Source of the DNA: Lamellibrachia satsuma | Lineage: Eukaryota; Annelida; Polychaeta; Sabellida; Siboglinidae | Assembly: GCA_033239005.1 (NCBI GenBank) | Contig: BSQZ01000009.1 | Location: 5,031,752-5,095,751, forward strand | Direction of reading: 5' to 3' | Length of the DNA stretch: 64,000 bases | In this document: positions 38,031-49,560 of the stretch, one piece after another | How the letters are laid out: each line of letters starts with the position of its first letter | Numbering within the stretch: position 1 is the stretch's first letter | Notes under the pieces: generated by a model | What the model saw: the letters and a program-made list of their open reading frames with translations, nothing else | Told to the model about the DNA's origin: nothing | The model's database searches: none | Position numbers and translations under genes: made by a program

Positions 38031-38312
38031 CTTGAAAGAAGAAGATGAAGAAGAAGAAAAAGAAGAAGAAGAAGAAAAAAGAACAAGAAGAAGAAAAAGA
38101 AGAAGAAGAGGGAAAGAAGAAAAAGAAAACCTAGAAGAAAAAGAAGAAGATGGACAGAAGAAAAAGAAAACCTAGAAGAAAAAGAAGAAGAAAAAAGAAG
38201 AAAAGGAAGAAAACAAGAAGAAAAAGAAGAAGAACAAAAATAAAAGAAGAAGACGAAGAAGAGGAAGAAAATAAGAAGACGGAGAAGAAAAAGAAGGAAA
38301 AGAAGAAGTAAA
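38030..38312. repeat. Polypurine (GAA/GAAAAA)n tract
   Basis: About 280 bp of almost pure A/G built from GAA, AAGAAG and AAAAAG words on the plus strand, with rare interruptions (CTAG, AC). The spurious Phe/Ser-rich ORFs on the minus strand are shadows of it. Confidence 0.93.
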
Positions 38313-38654
38313 TCTTGCCGATAGCCGGTATTTTCCACAAGAACTTGCGCCTTTCATCCGCCATTTAAAAAAATATTGTTTTGGGTAACCTTGTTTTGTG
38401 TCTTGCTGTGTATGGCTTCTGTCGACGTAGGTGCACAGAATGTAAACGTTTCCAGTATTGTAATTACGACAACGACGTTTGGTGACAAACACGTGCGTAA
38501 CAGTCACACACAACCGTTTAACACCGTACTCTTTATTACCTACCAGATGAATCATATCAGAAATCCATGATCACGCCAAACTGCACATGGTCAGTAACCG
38601 ATTGAATGTTCCGACGTTAAAGGTACCATCGATGGCGCTCATTGATACTAAAGA

Positions 38655-38935
38655 TAAAAGGTACGTATACCGTGTGGTATCCAGTGCCTGGGACTGCTCA
38701 ACGCCAACTCAACTTCTATGGGAAGCATTCAAACACGCTGTAATTACTGTGTGAAGACTATTCGTTCACATATTCACCTCTGTCTATAGCCAGGTACTCG
38801 TTTATATAGCTGAGTGAACTGTAGCATCGTGGAGTAAAAGAAATTGCCCAAGCTTCGAAACGGCAGCAAGATGATTCGAAACCGGGATCTCTCGATTGAG
38901 AGTCCTATGTTCTAACCACAACGCCACCCCCATAT
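38655..38935 (-). mobile_element. tRNA-derived SINE-like element, family S, copy 1
   Basis: On the minus strand a tRNA-like head (A-box-like region near 38925, B-box-like CGGTTTCGAATC at about 38884-38873) leads into a body containing the AGTACCTGGC / CAGCTGTATAAATGAG-type block, and ends in a tail with CTGGATACC. The same order appears at 41575-41830 and 50023-50350. Confidence 0.6.
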
Positions 38936-39362
38936 GATGTTATCTCGCACGAGAGAGCACGTTACAAAGGCACCGACGTCTGGCGGCTCGTCACCAGCCA
39001 GTAAGTGTGACAGACGACAAAGACACCCCGACCCATCGCAATCTGAGCAAACTAAATTTCTGCGCAGCGTGTAAGTGTGATGTTTTTTGGTTTTTCTAAC
39101 TATATTTATACTCGGGTTTGTGGTTAGTGAAAGTCAGGCGACGTGATTAATACCTGCAATACGTAATGCATGTGTTAGAACAGTATCCCCTTCTCGTAAA
39201 CATGGGCGAATCCAGGAGGCATCCACAAGGTGCTAAAACAACACCCCCTTATTTTTGTTAGAATTAACTGTGAAGGTCAGGTAACGATATCCAGCACTTG
39301 TTCCTCTGATTTTACTGCCACGCGAGGTAACAGTATTCAGCCAGGAAAGCTGAAAGTTTAAA

Positions 39363-39452
39363 ATGTCGGACCTTTGGCAATGAGATGTCGGACCTTTGGC
39401 AATGAGATGTCGGACCTTTGGCAATGAGATGTCGGACCTTTGGCAATGAGAT
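39363..39452. repeat. 22-bp minisatellite, four copies
   Basis: The unit GATGTCGGACCTTTGGCAAT plus GA is repeated four times. Confidence 0.93.
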
Positions 39453-39577
39453 GTTGCAGTATGAAGAGGATTGGAAAACGCGTAGGCATGTTGATGGTGA
39501 CGTTCTCTAAACACCGTAGACGTATTAATATTTAGCAAAATATTGCGACATGATTAAAAGTGCCGGACTAACAATGT

Positions 39578-39666
39578 GTGCGCGTGTGTGTGTGTGTGTG
39601 TGTGCGTGTGCGTGTGCGTGTGCGTGTTCGTGTGCGTGTGCGTGCGCGTGCGCGTGCGCGTGCGTG
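39578..39666. repeat. (GT)n / (GCGTGT)n microsatellite
   Basis: Alternating purine-pyrimidine tract of GTGTGT and GCGTGC words. Confidence 0.95.
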
Positions 39667-40224
39667 GTAACCGGATGCCTTAACGTTCATTGAAGTATTT
39701 GTTGGCATAAACATTCAGAGATTGTTGTCGGCGACGTAATACAGACACTCATACAAGAAATTACAGCGTATGACAATAAACAAGAACATACACCCATACA
39801 ATGACATACCAGAAAATGCGACCATACCGGTCCCCTTAGCAAACAAAGAATGCCATCCAGAGACTTTCACCAAACTTGTTACCAACGGTAACTGTCCATA
39901 TGTACATCTGTTGAAGTTTCACTAATGAACTGTTTGTGTGTTTTGACTGCACTGAAGTTCTAGTTCTAGTTGTTTCCAGCACTCAGCAACGTTCTATCAA
40001 CTGTCTTTATGATGTGGTTACTACACTACTACACTTGAATGAGGTCTCATTCAACTAGTCAGCTTTTTCTTTAGAACGTTATTGCCCATCCGACCTTTCT
40101 ATGCTGGCACTGAGGGTTGTCACGGTAAGGGTTCTTGTACGTCCCCAATTAATGCGACGGGACCGACATTAACGTGATCTCCACGTCACAAGGGATACAC
40201 AGTACGGAATGTTGAGAGCCAGGT

Positions 40225-40315
40225 TTTACACCAAACATACCATGCCTGGTACGGGTCTTGAACCCAGAAATGTATGGCATGTAAGACGGATGTGCTAACC
40301 AGAATCCTTGCTGAA
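40225..40315 (-). mobile_element. tRNA-like SINE head, separate from family S
   Basis: On the minus strand TTAGCACATCCGTC (A-box-like) and GGGTTCAAGACCC (B-box-like) are correctly spaced. No folded tRNA with anticodon arm was established, so a SINE or tRNA relic is more likely than a tRNA gene. Confidence 0.4.
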
Positions 40316-41007
40316 GTCCGACAAAAATATTGTCCGACGCATAATGTCACGTTCAGGACTGAGCATAGTCAGATGAACCAGTATGTTCTAGCTCATTGTG
40401 GATAGGTGCTCATTCTTGATCAGTTTCAACTTGGAAAATGACCTCTTTCCGCTACAGATACTAATTCTCAAAATCAGATATAGGCTGAGCAATACGTCCA
40501 CATTGGTGAAAGCACCCATGTGATTTCTCGTGATCAACATCTGATTCAACGTCGCCTATGGTGAAACGTCATGCTCCAGATCTGGATCAGTTCATTCCAT
40601 AGACATCCAGATCCGATGAGAATGGGTAAAGTTTCACAAGTTTATCATCAGCTTGTCGCATCTCTCGTGGTTCCATGACTTCCATCTCCATCCAGTTGCA
40701 GAGAAATCCAAAGCGGAAACTCACTCCAGATTACGCTTTGGTTCTCTTATCTATGCCAGAAGGATCCAAATGGGCCTCTTCTGCTCAACCGTGATCGGGA
40801 TATTCCACAATTCGTCATCCCTGATAGCTTAGCCCAGGCGTGTTTGAACTTGTCGAAGCGTTCACGGGGTGAATGCAAAAACGCCGACAATGATTTCATG
40901 ATAGAAAGACTGCCGAATTTATGTCAAATTTGCTTTCTGGTCTTTCTTATTCGTGGCGTCAAATCATTGCATATGCAGTGCCAAAATTCCGATTTTGTGG
41001 GATCTTC

Positions 41008-41009
<2 letters not shown>

Positions 41010-41097
<88 letters not shown>
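41010..41097. repeat. (GT)n microsatellite
   Basis: About 44 GT units with a single TT interruption near 41052, followed by a G10 run. Confidence 0.97.
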
Positions 41098-41099
<2 letters not shown>

Positions 41100-41264
41100 T
41101 GGGGGGGGGGCGCTTGGTACGAGTGTACCACTTGTACCATAGTTAATCCGGCACTGGAGCTAAGTGATTTTCACCAAATTGTACCGCACATTGGTAACAC
41201 GTTGCCAGTGAATGTCGTGAAGTTTTATATTTTTTCCACAAGTTCTTACAATCATGCATAACAT

Positions 41265-41490
41265 TGAACGTTAACATGGCCAACAATGGGAAAAATAACT
41301 GTGGTTTGCGCCCTTCCGTCGTAAGTAGAAAGTTTCATCACGCTCTGTGTGCATACCGTGCTACCGCTGAGTGAACGCAAGCGCGGGGACCCTGATATGT
41401 AGGCCAGGCGTCATCGTCCTGTTTATGATATACTTTATATGCATTATTAAAAATTACGTATTATTCCCACCAGCATCAATTGCCACTAAC
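41265..41490 (-). repeat. Dispersed repeat copy, family R2 (inverse orientation)
   Basis: Reverse-complement partner of 35345-35575 (see there). Confidence 0.6.
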
Positions 41491-41574
41491 ACACTATTTC
41501 TTTGTGCTTTTCTTAAATTGCATCAGTTTCTTTGTACAAGTCTCAAACAGGAGATAAAGGTAAAAAGGAACGTT

Positions 41575-41830
41575 CATATAAAGCGCGGTATCCAGTTTTT
41601 GTGACTGTTCAAAGCGGTTTACGCTTCACCCCCAGCTTACCTCATTCCAACGCCATCTCGAGCTCTCTGACAATTACTGCGCGGATCAGATATCGACCTA
41701 TGTCTGTAGCCAGGTACTCATTTATACAGCTGAGTGAATTGGGGGCAATGTTGGATGAACGAAATCACGATTATGCGAACCCGGGTTCTCTCGATTGAAA
41801 GCCCAACGTTCAAACCGCTTCGCCCCCCGC
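41575..41830 (-). mobile_element. tRNA-derived SINE-like element, family S, copy 2
   Basis: On the minus strand: an A-box-like GCGAAGCGGTTTGAACG near 41825, a B-box-like GGTTCGCATAATC near 41780, then the shared body with CAGCTGTATAAATGAGTACC, and the tail AAACCGCTTTGAAC and GGATACCGCGCTT. Confidence 0.65.
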
Positions 41831-41839
41831 GCTCCACTA

Positions 41840-43380
41840 ACAACAGGAGACGCTGCCCATATGTGAAGGTGTTTTTTAATCTATGTTATTAAATAATCGC
41901 GCCGACAAGACACGTTTTCTGAGATGAAACGGCGTCTTTGTTTAGCTGGCAGACGAAACGTTTATGGCTGAAAAAAAAACGTGATCGTTCACTGTTGTGT
42001 CTTCGATAGCAGCATATTTTTTCATGTTGTGCATGACATTATCTTCGTTAAAGTTACATTAGTGCACGTTTTTTTTGGTATTTTTAGAGCAGCGTGCTAG
42101 TTTAGCTGCGGTACGTTCACGTGGACCCACTGACAGGGTCAAAACCTGTGCTATTTTAAAGGAAAAAAACCGGTAATATGATCAACTGTGCAGTCTACGT
42201 GTTAACGGTTTGTGTGCACATGATTTTTCATGAATATTATTCTTTAGCTGCTGCGTAGGCAGTGAAGAAGTCTTTTTGTATGTTCTATGAAATCATTGGT
42301 GTTTGAGAATGAGATGATGCTACGGCAAGTGATAACATTTTCTAGGGTAAATTGTAACATTGCCGTATGATATCAAGCAGAAAATGTTACTCGGGCAAGC
42401 AACGCGTTCGGAAACTGCCGTCCACTGTGAATCGCACGGCGATTAATAAACGTTTAGTAATAGAGCCTGCCTGTGGCGACTCCGGTGAACAATATAGCAC
42501 TAATATAAGTGTGAAGTCGCGTGATATTGCATGGACGGGACCCCGGGGTAACTCGAGCACCTCTTTATTTTGGGAGGATATTTTTTTCATCAAGTCGAAA
42601 TTAGTTGCCGAGACACAGCGAAGTGGCGCCCGCCCTCCTGGAATTGTTCCTCAGTTGAGGATATATTTAACATACAAACTAGGTACATTATCCCTAGCAC
42701 TGCCAATTTTCCCCAGTCGCTATGAGTTACTCCCACGTTCTGCTAGGCTTGCAAACCAATGTAAGAGACAGTCGCCTTAAGCTGCAACACCTCTTATAAG
42801 GCCATTACACCTTAGTGTGGGGGACTGTATGTGTGCGTCCGTGAGTGCGTGTATATGTCCTATAGAAATTTGGATAATAAAAAGTCCTGCAATCATGTGT
42901 CGCTTTTTGGGGAGACTGGGCATCCCCCTTTCAAGGTCTGGATTCGCCCATGAGTAAGTGTAGCGAGAAGCGCTCATGGTTAACATATTATACATCAACA
43001 CATGTTATTGTATTTGATGTAACTTACATACTTTAGGCCATGTAGACATTCGAAGATGACAACTAATAATATGCCGATTCAAGTATAGAAGTAAGTTTAT
43101 TTTATCATTATGAAATTTGATGATTATGATTTCAGCGCAGTGTCATAGTGGTTAGAACAACAAACTCTCAATTTTACAGGGGGTTTGGATTATCTTGTTA
43201 TCGTTTCGAAGTTCGGACAATGTTGTTAACTCCACGTTTCTTCAGTTCACTCAGGCATAGCTCATATTATAAAATCTGGGAATAGCTATACACCATTAAG
43301 GGTCCATCATCAATTTGAATTTTTTTCGCTCGTCTCGTTTAAAATTTGGACATTTCGCAAAAAACATTACGTTATCTGTA
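41840..43380. other. No confident feature; one 137-codon ORF
   Basis: The ORF at 42367-42780 (plus) matches no family I recognise. A possible tRNA-like A-box (GTGTCATAGTGGTTAGAAC at 43140) hints at another SINE relic at 43128-43300. Confidence 0.35.
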
Positions 43381-43383
43381 TCC

Positions 43384-43533
43384 ACTACGCCATGCTAGCT
43401 CTAGTATCCAATAAGACATGCTAGCTCTAATATCCACTACGACATGCTAGCTTTAGTATCCAATAAGACATGCTAGCTCTAATATCCACTACGACATGCT
43501 AGCTTTAGTATCCAATAAGACATGCTAGCTGTA
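43384..43533. repeat. 26-bp minisatellite interrupted by the LTR retrotransposon
   Basis: Half-units containing GACATGCTAGCT and TAGTATCCAATAA alternate six times. The same motif resumes directly after the retrotransposon at 48417-48450, showing that the element inserted into this array. Confidence 0.88.
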
Positions 43534-43538
43534 GTATC

Positions 43539-43656
43539 TAGATAAAGATCATTCTCAATACAAGATTTATTATGTTCAAGAATGCACACGTGCGAAAAGC
43601 GGTGTATCGGGTGCAGATGTTACATAGTTAGGTCGCATACATATAATATCGGACTA
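43539..43656 (-). repeat. 3' LTR of the retrotransposon
   Basis: Differs from the 5' LTR only in two G/A positions (GGGTGCAG versus GGGTACAG; GGTCGCAT versus GGTCACAT). Confidence 0.9.
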
Positions 43657-43671
43657 TGCCCTTCCTCCCTT
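43657..43671 (-). promoter_or_regulatory. Polypurine tract of the retrotransposon
   Basis: On the minus strand AAGGGAGGAAGGGCA abuts the 3' LTR. This is the expected site of plus-strand DNA priming. Confidence 0.8.
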
Positions 43672-44032
43672 GAGCTTATTGAACACTGAGATAAGCTAAA
43701 TGAAACAAAGAAATTATGTGTGAGCTAACATGCATCACAAGCACTGGTATAGTGTCTTACGTCAATGAGTATAGTGTCCATAAAGTCAATCAGGGAAATG
43801 TACATGGTACCATGTAAAGTAAACAATTAGCACAGTTTCACAAATAGAACAAAAGCAAAGCATAGTAGAATAATGGGTGGCCTTTAGCGCCTGCCCTAGT
43901 ATGGACCCGGGGTAACATACGGGACCATGCTGTCTGACCTTGATACGTATTAAGATCCTGGCTGATTGTGAAGATTACTTGTGGTAGTGTAACTATATAC
44001 CATATGATAGCCGTTGTATTGCGTTGCGGTGA

Positions 44033-46690
44033 CTATTTTCTGTTGGATAAGATCCATTCCTTTGGGTCGTACCTTTTTGGCGGAACTATAGATCGTCTGG
44101 GGCGTGGTGCACCGGGGTCGGGAACGATCGGCTCATTCATGGTTTCTGACAGTGTCATTTTTCCAGCGGTGCCAGCGTGTTGTCTTTCTGGTGAGGCATG
44201 CAGTGAAGAAGGGGCGGCGACCGTCCCCTCATCAGTTAGTGACGGGTTGACAGGAGGCTCAGGTAGTGTGCGTTGAAGCACTGGGATCACCCTGTCGATA
44301 GTGTGTGACAACACTGGCTGGATTGAGCTACTTTCCTTTGCTGGGACAATGGCGGTCCACTGGGGTGGTACAGCTTGATGTGGATTTGTAAGTAGTTGTT
44401 GAGTGGCGACGGGGCTATGGTCGAATGGCTTGTACAGCTGGAACTTCCTTAGGAATTTGCGATTACGGAGAGTCACCCTGCCGGAACCATCCACCCTTAT
44501 GACATATTGATCGTGTTGTTTCACCTTTACGACGACGCCAGTCTTATCCCATTTGTTGGGGTCATTGCCGCTCTGGTTCTGGATGCGCACATGATCTCCG
44601 AGTCGAAAAGGGGGTAGTTGCTTGGTGTGCTCGCTAAGACGCTCATGGCTGGAGACATCTTTGTATCCTGATCGGGGGTGTTCCTATATTGTAGCATGGC
44701 TCTCTGAAATGAGGGTGTATCCAATTCCCCATTTGGGCCTGTATTGTGCATCAGCAGACGCTTGCAGGATTTCACGCCAATCTCAGCCCTGCAGTTGGAA
44801 TGCGGGTACGCCACTGATGATAGGCGGTGTCGGACACCCCATGATAGTTGGAGCTTAGTGTCTGGCATACCATCTTCATGGTTTCAAGAAGCCTGAACAT
44901 TGTTGGATCGCTGGTTGTGGCCTCTCTAACCTTATTCCATGTTACAGCGGCCATCCCCTCCAGAGCATGTGCTGCAGCCACAGTTATTTCGGCATCGATG
45001 CCGGTCGAACAGTCAGGGGCTTCCGTCCGTATCATGCTTAGTATGGCTCGTGGCATGCCGGCGGACGCTGCATGGGCGTCGTCGGGAAGACAGAGTTTAT
45101 CAGGCATCAGCGGGCCTGTTGGATGTCTCGATATGGCATCTGTGGCGAGGTGTCTTTTGCCGGGGATATGTATTAACTTGAATTTGAAAGGCAATGTTTT
45201 TTCTTTCAGGTTAAGAAGACGTGGGTTCTTGATATCCTCTAGCTTGCGATCACCCAGGACTTTCAGTAGGGGCTGGTGATCTACGGCCACAATTAAGTCA
45301 TCACAGCCGAGCACAAAGTAGCGTGTCCTCTCTAATGCATCAGCTACGGCTAGGGCTTCCCCTTCAATCGATGCGTATCTGGATTCAGCCGGGTGGGTGA
45401 AACGGCTGCCGACCAGTATCACTTTCCAACCGTCGTTGCAGCAGAATGGCACTTCACCGGGGCAGGCACAATGCTTTTGGAGAAGGAAGAATCCAATTCC
45501 TTCTTTGGACCAGTCTGTGGTCAGGCATTTCTGCCCTTGTCGAAGATCTTCACTCCTTGTTGAATGTCCTGAATGATGCCTTCTTTGGACTCTTCGAACA
45601 ATTGCTGCAATTGATCATCCCAATAGAATGGGGACTTGGGTTTCAGGAGGCCTCTGAATGGTCGCATTCTCTCCGTCATAGATGTGTAGTAGCTGACATG
45701 GTTTACGAGTCCAAACCAAGATCTGACGTCTGTGATATTCCACGGCACTGGGAATTGCATGATGGCATCAAGATATTTGCTGCAAGGCCTCACCTCATTG
45801 GGGGTGATCGTAAATCCCGCGAATTCTACGATGTCTTGCGCAAATCGGAACTTCTCTGGATTGAGTGTGATTCCATTTCTGCCGCACTGATCTAACCATG
45901 CGCATGCCTGGACGAAACATTCTTCAATCGTGTCTCCCCATATGCAGGTGTCGTCGATGCATTTGGTCTTGTTAGGAAAGTCTGCAACAATCTCGTCGAA
46001 TCTGCGGGTGTAACCGTCTCCGGATGCGATATATCCCACGGTGTGATGAATGTGGTTAGGTGTCGGTCGCACTCTCTAATGTGCACAGAGTGATACCCAT
46101 TCCAGGCATCAAACACTGTTTTCTTCTTGTTGCTTGGCACCGACCTTGCTTGGTGAAATGGCGACTGAGTATGGTGGGTCTCTCTGGAGCAATGAGCATT
46201 CAATGCCTGCAGATCAACAGTCCGCCTTGGCTTGCCATTCTTCTTCTTGCAAATTACCATCCTATGACACCATGTGACAGGCTCGCCGACAGGGACAGGT
46301 TCGATGACACCTAAGCACACATCTCTGTCTAGGTCTGCCTTCACTTCCTCCTGCCAATGTAGAGGGACTGGTATAGGAGTGTGTATTGCAACTGGTTTCG
46401 CCTCTGGGTCCACCCTAAGTGCAAGTGGAGGTCCAGCCATGAATGAGAGTCGGGTGGGGGGCACGTATTGAAGGTGCTGGATGCGTAATAGTCCAGAAGC
46501 CATTTGTGAAGCTTTGCCACGTTGTCTTCTGTTGCTGGAAATGGAGGAACAGTTGGAAGGGTGGGTGGCATGGAGCGGGGAGGGCATGTGCATTTTTCGG
46601 CATCATCATCCACCTCCAATGCCACATGTGAGTGGGATGCGGTTGCGGCTGCATCTGAATGATGAATATTTCCTCCCTTTGCTTCACCAA
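44033..46690 (-). pseudogene. Retrotransposon pol (RT, RNase H, partial integrase), broken
   Basis: The pieces lie in several frames. The RT start (VICKKKNGKPRRTVDLQALN, about 46260) is followed by the YxDD-equivalent CIDDTCIWGD near 45960. The RNase H/tether region has FKFKLIHIPGKRHLATDAIS near 45150. The integrase survives only from WGVRHRLSSVAYPHSNCRAE (44841), through YRNTPDQDTKMSPA, to the C-terminal GPY-like domain (about 44590-44440). The HHCC finger and the first catalytic acidic residues are absent: RNase H linker runs directly into the late core near 44870. Frameshifts lie near 46480, 46050, 45490, 44870 and 44590. Confidence 0.85.
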
Positions 46691-48120
46691 CTGTTGAAAA
46701 CGAGGGTGATACGAGGCCCAGGTTTTTCACATGCTTCGCGGCTGAGGTACATATTTGTTGTGTCAGGTGTAACATAACAGACTTGTGCAGTCTCCATAGG
46801 GTACCCAGATTTGTCACGGCCTGACAATCTTAGCAGTGCGGCTCCTATGATTTTGATGGCGTTACTGTTAACAGCATTCATCTCATGCTGCACAGGGAGT
46901 AGATCAATTCTTTTGAGACCCAATCGCAAGATCAGCTTCAGTCCTATGAGGCAGCTCTGGCATCCAGTGTCGGCTATGGCAGTAATGACACTCTCTCGGG
47001 GATTGGATGATAGCTTCGTCCCAAAATGTATATAATCATGAGCACACACCCTTGCTGTTACAGTGATCTTGGGCTGTGGCTGAGACCGACGTTGCTGCCA
47101 GCCCGTGCCATCACTAAATACGTGGTGGACTAGCTTCACTGGTCTCCTCCCTGGGAAATTGCAGACTGCCGTCACGGCTGCGCACAACATGTCGTACACA
47201 TTACCGCTCTGTTCCGGGCTCTTTTCTCCCTGCTCGAGTTTCTTGTCAACTCTCTGGGAGGTGAAGCAGTGCTTACATAGCTTATATGGCCGGATTCTGC
47301 CATCGCAGCTGAGTGACCTGTTAAATTGCTTGTTGCACTTCGCACATTTAGCCTGTCGGTCGGCGGTAGCCGGTTGATAATTGTTAGCCTTCTTGTGCTG
47401 ACTCATCGCGTGAGCGCCCTCTAGCGTTAAGGATGCTTGCGATCTCCGCCCGGCCTCCTTGGCTTCAATTAATTTTAGTGCAGTCTGAAGGGTCATGTCT
47501 TGGTCTTCATGCCCCAGGATCTCGTGTTGAATATCATGGTCATTGAGGCCTCGGATCAACACATCCTTGATCATCTGATCTGTGAAGTCCACATCTCTTG
47601 GGTTGGCACAAGGACATCTCACAACAAACTGGCATTCATTTGCCTGCCCCCTGAGTCGTGCTGCAAAGTTGCGAACTCCTTCTTCTTGATCCTGGGTCAT
47701 GCCATGTAGGGCCAGTCTGGAGACCATCACATTTTCCCGTCGTACGGCGAGGCTTGCAATGGTGAGCAGGATGGCATCCTCATCCTTCTGCTCCAGCTCT
47801 TTATCCGTTCTATGCAGGTCTTTGCGAAAGTCAATGTCAAAGCAGGCTAATAACTGGACATTAATATCAGTTGTGGGCAATTTAGTAGCAGCCTTATAGC
47901 TTGCCCACAGGCTTGTGAAGTAAGTCCAGTCCTCGCTGGTACAGCCTTTTGCTACAGTTGGCCGGTCTAACTTTTCAGGTTTTGCATAATTGTGGGGGTT
48001 GGGGGCGTGAGCATTGCTGATGTGAGCCTGTAGAACCATTGTCAGTGCCTCGACTAAGGCCTCACCCAGCTGCTGGGACTGCCATTCACATCCATCTATG
48101 GGGCACTTCAACTGCGGCAT
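46684..48120 (-). CDS. Retrotransposon gag with aspartic protease, open frame
   Basis: The frame is open from before 48120, the first ATG, which starts MPQLKCP. A C2H2-like finger (CPIDGC with two downstream His) comes first, then the capsid-like helical region (TYFTSLWASYKAATKLP and FAARLRGQANECQFVVRCPC), and a Cys pair motif (CAKCNKQF, KLCKHC). The C-terminal part has the protease site ADTGCQSCL near 46975. The frame stops at 46684, before the reverse transcriptase, which lies in other frames. Gag assembles the particle and the protease would process the polyprotein. Confidence 0.85.
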   Translation of the reverse strand: MPQLKCPIDGCEWQSQQLGEALVEALTMVLQAHISNAHAPNPHNYAKPEKLDRPTVAKGCTSEDWTYFTSLWASYKAATKLPTTDINVQLLACFDIDFRKDLHRTDKELEQKDEDAILLTIASLAVRRENVMVSRLALHGMTQDQEEGVRNFAARLRGQANECQFVVRCPCANPRDVDFTDQMIKDVLIRGLNDHDIQHEILGHEDQDMTLQTALKLIEAKEAGRRSQASLTLEGAHAMSQHKKANNYQPATADRQAKCAKCNKQFNRSLSCDGRIRPYKLCKHCFTSQRVDKKLEQGEKSPEQSGNVYDMLCAAVTAVCNFPGRRPVKLVHHVFSDGTGWQQRRSQPQPKITVTARVCAHDYIHFGTKLSSNPRESVITAIADTGCQSCLIGLKLILRLGLKRIDLLPVQHEMNAVNSNAIKIIGAALLRLSGRDKSGYPMETAQVCYVTPDTTNMYLSREACEKPGPRITLVFNSW

Positions 48121-48283
48121 AGTGTCAATGTTCGTTGTGTTATTAGTACGCCTATTATCACCCACTCAGTTAATAGTTCGTGTTTTGATGCAATTCGAGT
48201 GAATTAATGTGCGTGATATACATGTCTCGACGCGCAGTTAAACAAACCTTTAGGTTGAGACGTTTGATCTTTTACTTGATGAC

Positions 48284-48298
48284 TTTCGCACGTGTGCA
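48284..48298 (-). promoter_or_regulatory. Primer-binding position of the retrotransposon, complementary to its own LTR
   Basis: The first 15 internal bases after the 5' LTR (minus strand TGCACACGTGCGAAA) are a perfect inverted repeat of LTR bases 48343-48357. They do not start with TGG as sites for a tRNA CCA end do. This suggests self-priming, as in Tf1 of fission yeast. Function is inferred from position. Confidence 0.5.
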
Positions 48299-48416
48299 TA
48301 GATAAAGATCATTCTCAATACAAGATTTATTATGTTCAAGAATGCACACGTGCGAAAAGCGGTGTATCGGGTACAGATGTTACATAGTTAGGTCACATAC
48401 ATATAATATCGGACTA
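48299..48416 (-). repeat. 5' LTR of the retrotransposon
   Basis: 118 bp bounded by TAG and CTA. On the minus strand it has a TATA-like TTATAT near its start and AATAAA about 30 bp from its end, as expected for promoter and polyadenylation signals. LTRs this short are unusual for Ty3/Gypsy elements. Confidence 0.9.
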
Positions 48417-48449
48417 GTATCCACAACGACATGCTAGCTCTACGACATG

Positions 48450-49050
48450 CAACACTTGTATCACTAACCTCGATTGTCCATGCTCAGTGCTGTGACGCCA
48501 CCTTTTGTCGCACACATCGGTGCCTGGATGCATAATGTACTTTTCATTGTGAAGGAAATTACGTATGCGTCCAGATTCGATGAACAACCATTCCATATCT
48601 AGATACGTTTACAATGACACGTGCATCAAAGAGGCATGACACACAAGGCTCGCACAATATCTCGTCAGTTCGGGTTCTCCTTGCCACTTTGCCCCATGTC
48701 AACCCAGCTGCCTTAAATTCTTCCAATGTTCATCTCCGTGTTGTTTTTGGTCTGCCACTTTTCCTCTTCTCTTCTGGGGTCCAAATCTGTGTTGCTTTCG
48801 CTGGTAGATCAGTCGTCATTCAGGAGACATATCCGAGCCATATTTTCCATTAATTTCAGGATATCGCATATGTTCTCGTGTTTTGTTATTTGATGCAGCC
48901 TGGTGTTACGCCACTAACATCAGTTAAAATCTGGATTTAACACGTAATTAACTATGCATAAAGGAAACTGGGTCTAACTAGTCTCCATGGCCCTTAATGT
49001 TTAAGAGTGTCTGTTTGAACGAACGTTCGTTGTCGCCCTGTAGCATGGTT
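48450..49050. other. No confident feature
   Basis: A 79-codon ORF at 48614-48853 contains LRVVFGLPLFLFSSGVQ, a string that resembles antisense transposon debris in animal genomes. Nothing else was recognised. Confidence 0.35.
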
Positions 49051-49058
49051 GACCTGTC

Positions 49059-49251
<193 letters not shown>

Positions 49252-49438
49252 CGAGATGTGTTGGAAATATAAAGTGATAATCTGAGACTGTCGGCAGAAA
49301 GGGAAGGTAATGCATCGGGGTTTGATGGAGATGACACACAAGCACGCATACTCATACACACATATTTTCCAATGTCACTTGTCGTATATTGATCGATGGG
49401 CTGGACGCGTTACAGATCCGCTACTGGACGTTACAGAT

Positions 49439-49560
49439 CCGCTACTGGACGCACAGTGGACGCTGTGTACCAAGCCGTGCGGTTCAGGCGTTAGATATGC
49501 ACTAGACAGCGATGGAAACACCCTGCAGACAATCCCATGCAACACCCAATCATGCAACCA
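49439..49560 (+). CDS. Thrombospondin type 1 module exon of an unidentified extracellular protein
   Basis: After a TTACAG acceptor (one of two tandem copies at about 49416 and 49438) the frame reads AQWTLCTKPCGSGVRYALDS and then LQTIPCNTQSCNQ before a GT donor at 49561. The pattern W-x3-C-x3-CGSG ... C-x4-C is that of a thrombospondin type 1 repeat, which mediates matrix and receptor contacts in secreted or membrane proteins. Both boundaries are phase 1, as is usual for TSP1 modules. The middle of the module is short. The neighbouring exons of the same gene are unknown. Confidence 0.6.

Larger units (their letters stand above)
43539..48416 (-). mobile_element. Ty3/Gypsy-like LTR retrotransposon, defective, with LTRs and 5-bp target duplication
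   Basis: The two 118-bp LTRs (43539-43656 and 48299-48416) differ at two positions and are flanked by the duplicated pentamer GTATC (43534-43538 and 48417-48421). On the minus strand the order is 5' LTR, gag-protease, reverse transcriptase, RNase H, truncated integrase, polypurine tract, 3' LTR, which is the Ty3/Gypsy order. Pol is broken by frameshifts, and most of the integrase is missing. Confidence 0.93.

Noticed and set aside
42367..42780. 137-codon plus-strand ORF as a gene
   Set aside because: No recognisable domain, no supporting splice or promoter context, and an overlapping antisense ORF. Left as unassigned.
44622..47899. Plus-strand ORFs over the LTR element
   Set aside because: Antisense shadows of gag and pol, whose minus-strand frames show clear protease, RT, RNase H and integrase motifs.
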